The notes: generated by a model from the sequence alone, not told the origin. A stretch of DNA of 64,000 nt from Ryuthela nishihirai (GCA_038380435.1 JAWZYU010000034.1:25523404-25587403); one strand, 5' to 3'; positions 10,229 through 21,465 are shown, counted from the first letter of the stretch. Numbers and translations are program-made.

Positions 10229-10422
10229 TAGTTTCCAAATTTATGTTAACTCTAATATTGTGTTGTTTTGACATTTCTGTTCAATGCAATATTATCTCGT
10301 CTGCAGATTTCTATTAACTGTAATATTATGTTGTTTCCAAATTTCTGTTAAATGTAACCTTGTGTTAATTCCAAATTTCTGTTAACAGTAACATTATATT
10401 GTTTCTAATTTTCTGCTAACTA
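10229..10422 (+). repeat. 34-bp minisatellite, about six copies
   Basis: The phrase ATTTCTGTTAACTG, with variants, recurs at 10,239, 10,273, 10,307, 10,341, 10,375 and 10,409, an exact 34-bp step. Each unit also holds TAATATTATGTTG-like sequence. The array ends at the TA that begins the Tc1 terminal repeat at 10,421. Confidence 0.8.
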
Positions 10423-10757
10423 CACTGGCAGAAATTGAAAAAAGGAACACCCAGAAGGAATTCCTTTAGGAACGTCATATTATAATATGTTAATAGTTAA
10501 GTGCAGCAGAAACCGTGATCGAAGAATGAAAGCCATTGGATGAAATAATGACGTCACAGAGGACAACAACATGCAATTGTACAGAACGCGTATTAAAGAA
10601 CTAAGGCGTGAAGAAAGAAGTTGTTCATCTTGTGTCGTTTTGTTCAGTGATCTTTGAAGAAGCTACCATGCTTGGACGATGCAGACGCGCAACATTTGTT
10701 CAGTTAGCGGAGTTTGAACGGGGTCGTTTAGTGCATCTTGGAGAAGCAGGTGGTGAT
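10421..10757 (+). mobile_element. Tc1-like transposon, 5' end only
   Basis: TA then CACTGGCAGAAATTG matches the 5' terminal repeat of the Tc1 element at 21,466-25,011 (one G-to-A change). The leader holds CATTGGATGA and TGACGTCA (10,535-10,560). A start codon near 10,668 opens a frame with FVQLAEFERGRLVHL, the N-terminal DNA-binding end of a Tc1 transposase. Similarity ends near 10,757 and the rest of the element is absent. Confidence 0.8.
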
Positions 10758-10955
10758 TTATAAGTCTGAGCATTTTTCGCCTTACAAAATATTATTCCTG
10801 TTGCATTTGCACGCTCTAAACATTAGAAGAAAGAAAAGTATGAAGTCTACTGCTGCTAGCACTTAACTATTACAAATACCTAAGTCTCGGTTACCATCGT
10901 TAGAAGCGTTGTACAATGAATGAGTTAAGTACTAAAATTCTCTCAAGTTTAAGGC
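10758..10955. other. Short unassigned spacer
   Basis: AT-rich sequence between a Tc1 remnant and a mariner remnant. I see no repeat or coding signal in it. Confidence 0.3.
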
Positions 10956-12404
10956 ATTATTAGCAAAAGCGGATTAAAAGCTACCGAAACTGCCCAAGAA
11001 ATATGCGAAGTGGAAGGTGAGGGTGCAGTTTCCATTCGCACTTCTCAAGCTTGGTTCAATAATCCAAAGGTGGTGAAACGAACCTCGAACATAAGCCGCG
11101 ATCTCGCAGGTCAATATCGGTAGATTACAATTTTCTGTGTCACGCTGTTGAAGCTGATCCATCGATAAGTACTGGCTGGCCCAACGTCAGAACTTGGTTG
11201 TTCAACTAATTTTAGTACGGTATCTGCAGCACATCGGTAAGATAACCAGGAGTTTCCCAAGTGTTCAACATGGACTGACTCATGAACAAGCAAAGAGTCA
11301 TATCGAAGTCTCCAGGAAACTCGTCGCTAATCTACGGAGACACATTTTCATCAAAAATTTGTTCGGTATGACGAAAAATGGATCTTTTACAACAATAAAA
11401 ATTCAACAATCCGAGCACCAAAAAGAATGGCTTTGACACAGGGCAGCCTGCACTTCTTGTGCCACAGAAGAAGCGATTCGAAACGGAGGAAATGTTGTGT
11501 GTTCGGTGGCATTTTAAGCAATCTACGGAGACATATTTTCATCAAAGAAATTGTTCCGTACAACGAAAAATGGATCTTTTACAACAATAAAAATTCAACA
11601 ATCCGAACACCAAAAGAATGGCTTTGACACAGGGCAGCCTGCACTTCTTGTGCCACAGAAGAAGCGATTCGAAACGGAGGGAATGTTGTGTGTTCGGTGG
11701 CATTTTAAGCAATCTACGGAGACATATTTTCATCAAAGAAATTGTTCCGTACAACGAAAAATGGATCTTTTACAACAATAAAAATTCAACAATCCGAACA
11801 CCAAAAAGAATGGCTTTGACACAGGGCAGCCTGCACTTCTTGTGCCACAAAGGAAGCGATTCGAAACGGAGGGAATGTTTTGTGTTCGGTGGCATTTTAA
11901 GCAATCTACGGAGACACATTTTCATCAAAAATTTGTTCGGTACAACGAAAAATGGATCTTTTACAACAATAAAAATTCAACAATCCGAACACCAAAAAGA
12001 ATGGCTTTGACACAGGGCAGCCTGCACTTCTTGTGCCACAGAAGAAGCGATTGGAAACGGAGGGAATGTTGTGTGTTCGGTGGCATTTTAAGCAATCTAC
12101 GGAGACACATTTTCATCAAAGAAATTGTTCGGTACAACGAAAAACGGATCTTTTACAACAATAAAAATTCAACAATCCGAACACCAAAAAGAATGGCTTT
12201 GACACAGGGCAGCCTGCACTTCTTGCGCCACAGAAAAAGCGATTCGAAACGGAGGGCATGTTGTGTGTTCGGTGGCATTTTAAGGGAGTAGTGTACTTTG
12301 AATTGTTTTCTGATGGACATACAATAAATGATGACCTCTGCTCAGCACAACTGGAGCGCATTCTCTCTGTGATGCTTCAACGCTACTCAGGATTTGTAAA
12401 CAGA
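10956..12404 (+). pseudogene. mariner-like transposase, truncated and internally amplified
   Basis: Translation in shifting frames gives a mariner transposase in order. First is the N-terminal ATETAQEICEVEGEGAVSIRTSQAWF (about 10,975-11,060), then RPRS-like linker residues, VDYNFLCHAVEADPSIST (about 11,115-11,165), RYLQHIGK, LTHEQAK and RRHIFIK. The catalytic-core block reads (D/N)EKWIFYNNKNS, where the first catalytic Asp is Asp or Asn depending on copy. After five passes of a 191-bp repeat it resumes with FKGVVYFELFSDGHTIN...QLERI (12,280-12,360) and breaks at a SINE. The second and third catalytic Asp regions are missing, so it is inactive. Confidence 0.85.
11391..12292 (+). repeat. 191-bp tandem repeat inside mariner (left arm, about 4.7 units)
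   Basis: The string AACAATAAAAATTCAACAAT recurs at 11,391, 11,583, 11,774, 11,965 and 12,157, steps of 191-192 bp. Each unit spans the EKWIFYNNKNS coding block through a GTGTTCGGTGGCATTTTAA segment to the next CATTTTCATCAAA. Units are about 95% alike. The mirrored array in the right arm has one unit fewer. ORFs across it are frame-shifted mariner. Confidence 0.92.
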
Positions 12405-12409
12405 TATCA

Positions 12410-12662
12410 GATGATCCCGAGGGCTCAGAAATGTTTGGGAAGGGGACCCACTGGAACAGCTGTTAGGAGACAGGTGGTAACCTCTCATCAAGGTCATACA
12501 GCGTGTTCTTTAACCTTCAGAGGATATGGTTCTCCCATACACAGCATCACGGCTTTACGTCGCATCTGACAAACGATGACCTTTCCAAGCCCATCTGTGT
12601 CCCTTACTGACCGAGAGCAGTGTGGGCAGTTTTGCGGACAGACATCGGTACTCCTCCAATAA
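12410..12662 (-). mobile_element. SINE family A fragment
   Basis: GATCCCGAGGGCTCAGAAATG opens the body, followed by GGACCCACTGGAACAGCTGTT, GTGTTCTTTAACCTTCAG and CTTACTGACCGAGAGCAG. The tRNA head is missing. It ends the mariner remnant. It lies in the block lost from the right arm. Confidence 0.75.
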
Positions 12663-12839
12663 TATAACGCGAAATCCCTCAACTGCACTTCGAACCAAAG
12701 AAAAATTCAAGATCTGGCATCTTATCTTCTTCCTCTCCAGCGTAATGTGTGGATCTAGCTCCTTTCGATTTCCACCTATTTCATTCCATGGCTCATTTTA
12801 TTCGAGATAGAAGGTTTGAAATATTTCACGAAGTCGAAA

Positions 12840-13593
12840 ACCGATGTCTTCATCTCGAAAGTCTTGGACTACAAAAGAGCTTCTGATAATTATCAGATAA
12901 AAAAAACACTTTAAGAATACTCTTAACCCTAATCATACGTACACATGGGAGAACTATGAAACTTTCCGTAATCTGGTCAACAGTAGTATTAAAATAGCCA
13001 AGGTTTTTTATTTTCTTAATCGACTTTCCCTTATTAATTCAAATGGTAATGAAATATTTCGAATTTTTTCTATTACTAGTAGCTTAAGAAACCAAACAGA
13101 AATTAATAAAATCGTTTACAACGACAACTCCTTCTATGATCCTAAAGATATTGCTAATGATTTAAATAAGGGATTCTCTAAATCCTGCACTTCTACAGAA
13201 AATTATGCAAACGCAAATGAGTCATTATCCTATTACAATAAATCATTTAATTACCTGGAAACCTTTAAGCTAAAAAATGTTACCGAAATCGAAGTTCTTA
13301 ACCTTATAAATTTGCAAAAATACACTCGCAGTGTCGGACCAGATGGAATCCCTCTCATTATTCTAAAAATTCTTTCCCCAATAATTTCTTCACCGCTTTG
13401 TGATCTAATTAATTGTTCATTTAACTCCAATGAATTCCCAGTTCCGTGGACAGAAGCCATTCTCTCACCTATACCTAAGATTTCAAATCCTTCTAACCCT
13501 CTGGACTATCGACCAATTTCAGTTACATGTGCCTTAAAACGTTTTCCGCCGAATAATTTTCTGATCTTAATAAATACGTATAAATACGTCTAA
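12840..13593 (+). pseudogene. L2/CR1-like LINE reverse transcriptase, N-terminal half
   Basis: Frame 1 is open from 12,901 to 13,593, about 230 codons, with no clear start. It shows the region before and at the start of a non-LTR reverse transcriptase. WENYETFRNLVNSSIK is near the beginning, DIANDLNKGFS is mid-frame, then come VGPDGIPLIILKIL, WTEAILSPIPKISNPSNPLDYRPISVT. Similarity stops just after motif 2a, before the catalytic Asp motifs, so the enzyme part is truncated. It lies in the left-arm-only block, beside a SINE. Confidence 0.75.
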
Positions 13594-15340
13594 TATGGTA
13601 CTTTCCGGTCAACTGATAGAAGGCGACAAGAGTCAGATTTCTTCACAGTGTTTAAAAACCTATATGGCTTAAATTATATCCGAATTTCATCACACAGTCC
13701 TTCTCAGTAGGGGAAGTGTTCAGTTCTTTCTTTCATAGGTCTCTTAGAAAATATGCAATATTTCAGTTTTTGTCAACTGAACTCGGAGTTCTTCAGCTGA
13801 TACAGAACACTATGTCATGCATTCAGGAACTTTCGGATGTGTTCCCCTTTATGAAATATCACATGCTTGAACTGAAGATTGCGCTGTGAAATTAAACATA
13901 GGCAAATAACAAATATCTCTGGAAAGAGTCTATGGTGATTTGCGTAGAATTGGAACTCTTGCAAACAATTCAGTGGACTGCGCAGCAGAGCCTTACACGT
14001 CAACATAGTGATAAGAATACGATGTTGTATGACTCTTGGACCGACCAGCGATAAACTCCTTAATCCCTCTAATAAACGATGAAAACTTTCCTGGAATCCT
14101 AGTCTTGCTAAATGATTGATATAAACCAATAGAGATACCATAGTTCAATATAATAATCCCCGTGTATATTAATCCTTGACAACATACTGATAAGAACAAA
14201 CCATGAACTTCGTCATGAAAAACTCAGAAATTTCGAAAAGTTAACTAATTAATCTGAAATACTACGTAAAAAATTTATCGGAGGTTTCTAGTAGATGTTT
14301 ACATCTGAATTAAAAATACGAAAAGTCTTTAAAACGCACATGCCATAATTTTTTCATGAATCAGTATGAAACCCATATTTGATACAAAATCAAATATATT
14401 TCGGATACGATTCCAGGGTCCTTTCTTCCTGGGTATTGGAATAAATGATGGTATTAATCAGAGTCAGGGTTTTGTGGTTAATACTATAGAAATGTTTATT
14501 TCCAAGAAATAGTTTTCCCTAAATAATAAATTTCGGTTATAATTATTATCCCTTCTAACGATGACTGACATCTGACATCTGATCAACTGAGATCATTCCA
14601 ATTGAGACAGGCTAAAGTCAAGTTTCGTTTCATCACAATCATGATGATTGATACGTTGCCTTCGGTCCGAGAAAGAATGGAATCACTGGTGAGACGGTTA
14701 TAGATGTTTTAAAATGTATGAAGTGCCAACCTTTAACATTCGGTGGACCCAGGTCAAGAAATCTTTCCGAGGCCCTTGGTTTATACTTCGAACAAGAAAT
14801 CGCAGGGGATATTAAGATAGCTTCCTCTTTTTGTTGTCGGGATTTTTTATTTATTTATTTACATTTTCCTCCTGTAGTTCCTATTTTTGTCCACTAATTT
14901 TTTATTTTTCGCTATAACTAGAGGCCGAAATTAGGGGCCTCACTCACTTCTGATTAAAAGTGGGCCTTTTTCTATCACTGCTGTACATCCGTTGTTTGAT
15001 CAGCTTACTCATGTCTTTATAAACAAAAGTATTTTTCTAGCATGGGTTATTTCGCTGTATTTCTTCTACTTTTTGAAACTATAGAGAGTAAACAAATGTA
15101 TTAAGGTGACTATCATATATTGTACTCTATTGCGACATTTAGGTTTTTAATGTCTCTCAGCATAATAATAAGAACCATTCTAATTTGTCCGAAAAACTTG
15201 TGTTCAGCTGTATTTAGCCTTATTCTAAGCAACTCGAATACAGATTGTTTCTCCTAAGCTACTTTTTCAGTCATTTTGATTTCCTTTTCCTCTGCATACA
15301 ACTTTTTTAAAGCATGGACAATACATTCACACACACTCTT
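13594..15340. other. No recognisable gene
   Basis: AT-rich sequence without a long frame, terminal repeats or tandem structure that I can see. The minus-strand frame at 13,815-14,141 (108 codons) has no recognisable motif. Confidence 0.4.
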
Positions 15341-15432
15341 GATAGTTGGGTTTGACTCAGTAGATAGGGCCACAGGCTCGTAATCTGCAGTTCCCAGGTT
15401 CGAGTCCCAACACTGAATGCGTTAAGATACTT
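15341..15432 (+). mobile_element. SINE tRNA-like head fragment
   Basis: TTGGGTTTGACTCAGTAGATAG resembles box A, and GGTTCGAGTCCC is a perfect box B, with the family's CTCGTAATCTGCAGTTCCCA between. The body is absent and the sequence passes into a C-rich run. It reads as a truncated SINE, not a tRNA gene, because the acceptor stem is not complementary. Confidence 0.6.
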
Positions 15433-16231
15433 TCTCTGCTCCCCCCCCCACTCTCCTCCCGCTACTCTCTCTCAAAAAAGGGAACCGATGGATAATTGTG
15501 GATAAAACTTAGAGGAGTACTTTGAAGCCTTAAAAACTCCCCTACAAAGAATTTAACTTCGGAAAATTAAATTGCCTTTCGAAAATTAAAAGGAGAATTT
15601 GAGGCTTCTTTTCCTACGAACTAAATTAACAAAGTAAAAAACCAAACATAAAAATTCAGCTGGCATGCTAAATAACGGAATCTACAAAGAAATTAGAAAA
15701 CACAAATCTACATAAAAGTAATATTATTTAAAGCAGCTTACGTTCATAATGAGAGTCTTCCTTCAACCAATACAGTCCAACGCCTTCAAAAGAACCTCCA
15801 CTTACTGAGATGTGTACCGCGGCAGGTAGTCCCGTTTACTTATTTGTAAATCGGCATCCTGCCTGCGTCGTGACTGTTTTCTGAATCCTCTACTTCTACA
15901 CTTGCTGCACTTGCCACTACGGAGTGCTAGATAAAAAATGTAATTCCCCCCACTTTGATAGCACTGAGAGCGACAGACCATACCTCTTGAAACTGTATTC
16001 CACTCAGCCCTGAAGTTTCTCCAGCATTCCTAGAGGTAGCTCGGAGAATTCGACGGGTGTAATATTTCAAAATGTTCTTCATTTAACCCCTTCCGACCAT
16101 GTGTACTGTTATTCCTCAATTATTCTTTCGGCGTAACGAACAAAATTAAATCAAAATTCTTCGCACGCATAGCATCCGCCCCAGAAACACGTGCTTTTTT
16201 CCTCAAGAGGAGCTGGGAGATGGCACGGCCG
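15433..16231. other. No recognisable gene
   Basis: Nothing supported in this stretch beyond a C-rich run at 15,441-15,450. Confidence 0.3.
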
Positions 16232-16770
16232 CTGCGCACAAGAAATAAGACCTCCACAAGCACGAAGTAACGAGGAGACCCCTTCAAGCACGAAGTAACG
16301 AGGAGACCCCCTCAAGCACGAAATAACGAGGAGACCACCTCAAGCACGAAGTAACGAGGAGACCCCCTCAAGCACCAAACAAACGAGGATACCCTCACAA
16401 ACACCAAACAAATTAGGAGAACCCCACAAGCACCAAACAAACGAGGAGACCCCCACAAGCACCAAACAAACGAGGAGACCTCCACAAGCACCAAACAAAC
16501 GAGGAGACCTCCACAAGTACCAAACAAACGAGGAGACCTCCACAAGCACCAAACAAATTAGGACACCCCCCACAAGCACCAAACAAACGAGGAGACCTCC
16601 ACAAGCACCAAACAAATTAGACCTCCACAAGCACAAAACAAACGAGGAGATCCCCACATGCACGAAGTAACGAGGAGACCCCCCACATGCACGAAGCAAC
16701 GAGCAGACCCCGCCACATGCACGAAGCAACAAGGAGACCCCCACATACACGAAGTAACAAGGAGACCCCC
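16232..16770 (+). repeat. 29-bp minisatellite, about 18 units
   Basis: The unit AGCACCAAACAAACGAGGAG followed by ACCTCCACA (29 bp) repeats across the block with variants (AAGTAACGAGG in the outer units). Its minus strand gives Val/Cys/Leu-rich frames (16,312-16,860) that merely translate the repeat. The array lies in the segment absent from the right arm. Confidence 0.9.
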
Positions 16771-17330
16771 CATAATTTCACCTCTCTTGACACCAGAGAG
16801 CAGACGATTGCAAAGCACTTTGCTATGTCCAACTCTGAGTATCATGATACTGCTGGACACATGTGGCGTGAGACCAGCTTGAAGGTCAGATCACAGACCC
16901 CTCCTAGCTACCACTGCCCAACCCATGAGAATGACTCTGGCCAGGAGATCATGGGAAGTTTCGGACAGCAACCGGGCAACCACATTAATCAACAGGATGG
17001 TAATAGCAGTATAACACGTCCCCCGTTTAAGGAGTGGAGCTCTGAATGTGTGTGGGTGAGAAGCCCACACACAGTCAGAGAGACACAAGATGCTGAGAGA
17101 GACTTCGAGACCTACTTAGAATCCGAGTGTGACAAAAAGGACCTCACGCACGCATCTCCAGTTGAGACTAATGAAGGACGGATATCAGCAGTGGGCCCCC
17201 GTAGGAACTGTCCTAATACGAGGAACGAAGTATCATTGTTTCCTTCTGGTTGAAAATGTCGCACATCTAAATTAGAAGATGTTAAATTAAGTTTTGGCAG
17301 TGCTTTCACATAGCGAATTAGTGTGCTTTA
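16771..17330 (+). other. Block conserved with 32.7-33.4 kb, containing an ORF of unknown function
   Basis: Bases about 16,800-17,330 align, inverted and diverged, with 33,370-32,690. A frame at 16,687-17,253 (188 codons, first 35 from the minisatellite) shares FAMSxSExxDTAGH, QEIMxSFGQQPxNH, PHTxRETQ and DFETYLExECDxKDLxHA with the frame at 33,021-33,302. Indels break the shared frame elsewhere, and the opposite strand is open too, so coding is unproven. I recognise no family. Confidence 0.5.
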
Positions 17331-18181
17331 AAATAACCAAAATTATAGCAAATCATCCCATCGTTAAACTGAGTATTAAATGTTAATGCAAAACCAGAGT
17401 GAGTATCCAATCTGTTCACAACATTCTTACACTTCCTCCGCCAAGAGGACTGAGTATTAAATGTTATATTTGTATTTATGCAAAACCAGAGTGAGTATCC
17501 AATCTATTCACAACATTCTTACACTTCCTCCGCCAAGAGGACTGAGTATTAAATGTTATATTTGTATTTATGCAAAACCAGAGTGAGTATCCAATCTATT
17601 CACAACATTCTTACAATTCCTCCGCCAAGAGGACTGAGTATTAAATGTTATATTTGTATTTATGCAAAACCAGAGTGAGTATCCAACCTATTCACAACAT
17701 TCTTACACTTCCTCCGCCAAGAGGACTGAGTATTAAATGTTATATTTGTATTTATGCAAAACCAGAGTGAGTATCCAATCTATTCACAACATTCTTACAC
17801 TTCCTCCGCCAAGAGGACTGAGTATTAAATGTTATATTTGTATTTATGCAAAACCAGAATGAGTATCCAATCTATTCACAACATTCTTACACTTCCTCCG
17901 CCAAGACGACTGAGTATTAAATGTTATATTTGTATTTATGCAAAACCAGAGTGAGTATCCAATCTATTCACAACATTCTTACACTTCCTCCGCCAAGAGG
18001 ACTGAGTATTAAATGTTATATTTTTATTTATGCAAAACCAGAGTGAGTATCCAATCTATTCACAAAATTCTTACACTTCCTCCGCCAAGGGAATTGAGTA
18101 TTAAATGTTATATTTGTGTTTATGCAAAACCAGAGTAAGTATCCAATCTATTCACAATATTCTTAAACTTCCTCCGCCAAG
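17331..18181 (+). repeat. 92-bp satellite, nine units (left arm)
   Basis: GTGAGTATCCAATCTATTCA recurs at 17,399, 17,491, 17,583, 17,675, 17,767, 17,859, 17,951, 18,043 and 18,135, a strict 92-bp step. Each unit contains CTTCCTCCGCCAAG and GAGTATTAAATGTTATATTT. Units differ at a few positions. The array continues after a SINE insertion. Confidence 0.97.
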
Positions 18182-18570
18182 GGTTGGGTTGGGTTGTTTT
18201 ACCTCTGAGCGGCTTTTTTGCACACCATGTGCTAAATGGCCAGGTCACATGGACCCCGAAAGCTCAGAGAAGGTTGGGGGAGGGGACCAACTGGAACAGC
18301 TGTTGGGAGACAGATGGTAGTCTCCCGTCAATGCCATCCAGCGTGTTCTTTAACGTGCACAGGGTAGGGCTCTCCCGCACACGGGACCACGGCTTAACGT
18401 CCCATCTGACGGACGGCGGCCTTTCCAAGCCCATCGGTGTCCCCTACTGACCGTGGGCAGGGCGGGGAATTTTGCAGAGATAAATCTCAACGCTGACCCA
18501 GCTGGGACTCGAACCTGGGAACTACAGATTGAGAGCCTGGCGAGCTACCGACTGAGCCACCCCCGCCCCC
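18182..18570 (-). mobile_element. SINE family A inserted into the 92-bp satellite
   Basis: On the minus strand the head (TGGCTCAGTCGGTAGC, GGTTCGAGTCCC) is near 18,560-18,500, and the 3' end reads into a (AACCC)n tail at 18,182-18,195. CTCCGCCAAGG, part of the satellite unit, lies on both sides (ending about 18,182 and at 18,571-18,581), which fits a target-site duplication. The mirrored copy at 61,938-62,324 shows that the insertion predates the arms. Confidence 0.9.
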
Positions 18571-18860
18571 CTCCGCCAAGGAGACTGAGTATTAAATGTT
18601 ATATTTGTATTTATGCAAAAGCCAGAGTGAGTATCCAATCTATTCACAACATTCTTGCACTTCCTCCGCGAAGGGGACTGAGTATTAAATGTTATATTTG
18701 TGTTTGTGCAAAACCAGAGTGAGTATCCAATCTATTTAGAAAATTCTTACACTTCCTCCGCCAAGGGGACTGAGTATTAAATGTTATATTTGTGTTTATG
18801 CAAAACCAGAGTGAGTATCCAATCTATTCACAAAATTCATACACTCCCTCCGCCAAGGGG
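18571..18860 (+). repeat. 92-bp satellite, three further units
   Basis: GTGAGTATCCAATC occurs at 18,627, 18,719 and 18,811. The right arm has four units on this side of the SINE, so the copy number differs between arms. Confidence 0.9.
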
Positions 18861-19035
18861 AGGGCCTTGAGTTTATGCGGCTTCTCTTCCCTAACAGATA
18901 TGACCAATATCAGTTGGCGAAAAGAACACAACGCGATCACATTTGTGTATACGTTACTGCACCACCAAACAAGGGAGTGCGTAAAAATACTTTACAATGA
19001 ACATTAATGTTTGGAATACGATTTTAAAAATGTTC

Positions 19036-19300
19036 GGGGCAGGGTTACTCAGTCGGTAGTGCTCTAGAATAGTAATCTTCACTTCCAGGTTCGAGTCCCA
19101 CCTACGCCAACTTTGGGGTTCGTCTCCGCAAACCTCCCTCGTTAGTAAAGGCAAAGCCGTCTGAAAGGAAAGCCTGATGTCACGTGATATGGGCTGTGCC
19201 ACCGGAATCCTCTCAGAGCACAGGCTCAAACGAAGATTGTTTATAACCCTGTACCCTTTGTATATCACCACTGCTCTTTGTAACTGTTACCTTGTGTTAA
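19036..19300 (+). mobile_element. SINE family C
   Basis: The tRNA-like head GGGGCAGGGTTACTCAGTCG, with box B GGTTCGAGTCCCACC, is followed by a body unlike family A (GTTAGTAAAGGCAAAGCCGT, CACGTGATATGGGCTG) and a TATATA-rich tail. Four mirrored copies exist (here, 32,175-32,438, 47,709-47,972, 61,121-61,381), all explained by the two levels of duplication. Confidence 0.8.
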
Positions 19301-20296
19301 AGCGTAGGTGAGGTTTCTCTATTCTGTTGTATAGATATATATTGTATTTTATATATATATTGTTTAAATTCAGTTGTATTTATAGGAATTATTATTGTTA
19401 TTATGCCCCTTAAATGTTGTTTCCTGACTGACATAGTAATTATAATGAATGCAATATATAACTGTATTTCGTTCATACGCATTTCGTATATTCATTTAAC
19501 AACAAAAAGGGATTTAGTATTGTATGTACCTCAGCAGCTAATTAATATGTGCGAGTTTCAACAAATGTGGGAATATTATGCCATGCTGTTTTTCAAATAC
19601 TGATATCTGGTAATGTAAAGTAGCAATTTCTGAACTGCAAAAATCAATTATTGGCATATGTTAATATTGTAAATCAGGAGAAACCGTGTTTAGCATCGAT
19701 TTTGGTGTCCATGTGGGAATAAAATAATTGATTTCTTACATAAAATTATATTAACATGTGGAAATGTGTATATACGTAATTACACCAAAAGAAATCATCC
19801 AAAAGAAAAAACTAAGAAATTTGGTTAAATTATTTAATCATATGCCATTTACTGGTCTACTAGTCATGTCTAAATGATAGACATTGGTATATATTTGATG
19901 TAGGTTTCAAATAATTATTTTACTTGTTATTATCCTCAGTATATTGGAGTCAATGTTATTATTTTCCTTAATAAATTAAATTAAAGCTGCATGGGTTATA
20001 TATCTTTTTATTATAGAACTTTCTTAAATGTTACGCTGAAAACTGTTTTTTGTTATATTACTATGTACTCGATTAGTAACTTTAGTAAGGCTATAATATA
20101 GGGTTCCCATTGGTTCCCATTATTAATTTTCACTTATCTACAGATATGTTTCAATGATAGACATTGCTAAAACGCAAACTATATTTTGAAGCACACAACA
20201 TGATTAAGTTCTCATTGGTACATTTGAAGTGGGTTTCACATATTTATTTGTCCTGTAGTTACTATCATGAAACCTTAGTAAAAAGTAGTTAATATT
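19301..20296. repeat. AT-rich diverged repeats, period near 300 bp
   Basis: After a TATATA microsatellite (19,330-19,365) come diverged units built on TGTCTA...ATGATAGACATTG, GGTTTCAAATAATTATTT, GCATGGGTTATAT and TTCTTAAATGTTACGCTGAA. The same units recur in the inner copy at 28.1-31.8 kb. No coding signal. Confidence 0.6.
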
Positions 20297-20904
20297 GTTG
20301 GATTTTATAATACTTTATAATGCTTGTTACGCGACCCTCGCTTTATTAATTCTATTCTTGGTTCCCGCAGAAGAGGTTCTATATCTGCTCCCTTCATTTA
20401 AATAAAACAACAACATTTATTTATTAAGACAAGTTACGGGGAGGTAAACAGTGTGCAACTGCGTACTTATTTTGAACACCTGTCAGCACTATAGAGCTTA
20501 TTTCTATCTCAGCACCAATTTAAACGCACACGACAATTCAGTCCACAGCACACTTTCAGTTCACAAGGCGTCGGCCCACTGATAACCACAGGGCTATACC
20601 CACAGAAAATTGTCTACTCTTCAGCACTCGGAACTACGTCTGCCTTCACCCGACTCATTCGTCCATTTCCTCCTTCTTCCCTTATTTCCCACTGGCCCCC
20701 GGTAATCGTTTGACCCTCGGATCAGGTCACTCTGCACTTTCATACACACTAGGTCAACCGCCCTGCACTAGCTACATTCAACCCTTATACAAAGCATAAT
20801 ACTTCTATGAGGTGTCATGGCCATAAAACAATCACTCATGGCCATGCACGACGACACAGGCAGATTTACCAAATGTTTCCTATTGTTGTTTACCCCAGAT
20901 TAGT
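20297..20904 (-). mobile_element. Truncated solo LTR, type 2
   Basis: Reverse complement of the LTR-like unit at 30,521-31,117, with the outer part missing: similarity stops at CCAGAT (20,900) where a 2.5-kb deletion joins it to AT-rich DNA. It carries a 65-bp block (about 20,450-20,515) that the inner copy lacks. No internal retrovirus-like genes are attached. Confidence 0.6.
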
Positions 20905-21465
20905 TGTAAATATTTTAATTGTAATCTTTGTATTAATTTCTTCATGTCATCATGTTTGTTAATCAAGTCTTGTTTTGGTGTTTCTATTGGCGTTTATTTG
21001 AATTATGTGATACTGATGATTTTAATCTTAGCAAGAAGATAATTCTAGTCTCATTAAAAAAAATTATTGAATTGCACTGATCATTTCGTCAGCTTTGAAT
21101 GAAATTCTGATCTCAGTTGCATTCTACTTATAACCTAAACTATGTGAGATTTAAAAGTTTTATATGGAATGTGGCCATACTTTTAGTGAGAGATTATATG
21201 TGATATTTATCATAGATATTAAATCTTATCTGATTTTAGTATGAATTTATTTTGCTAACTTAAGAAAAAATCATTTATCTATACCAAAATTAACGCTAAT
21301 CTTGCTCATAAATTCCATTTCAGAAAATTTTGACCAAAAAAAAAAAGTTTTTTTTTTTTTTTTTTTTTTTTGAAATTCAGGTATATCCCGTTTCCTTAGA
21401 ATACGATTTACATTTAAATGTAATTTACAAAAAAAGTTTAAGTATTTCTATATAATACACTGGCG
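20905..21465. other. AT-rich spacer shared with 27.5-28.1 kb
   Basis: The stretch is the inverted counterpart of 27,534-28,060 (for example TTGGTGTTTCTATTGGCG). It has an A-run followed by a long T-run at 21,333-21,372, much shorter in the inner copy. No gene. Confidence 0.6.

Noticed and set aside
11618..12291. Overlapping frames resembling a repeated zinc-finger-like protein (HFLCHRRSDSKRR)
   Set aside because: Frame-shifted reading of the mariner-derived 191-bp array; Cys and His spacing is not that of a zinc finger.
16312..16860. Minus-strand frames rich in Val, Cys, Leu and Phe that look like repeated membrane proteins
   Set aside because: They translate the 29-bp minisatellite in several frames at once; period and composition explain them fully.
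17331..18860. CRISPR-like array from regular 92-bp spacing
   Set aside because: The whole unit is repeated, with no unique spacers, and the setting is animal repeat DNA.
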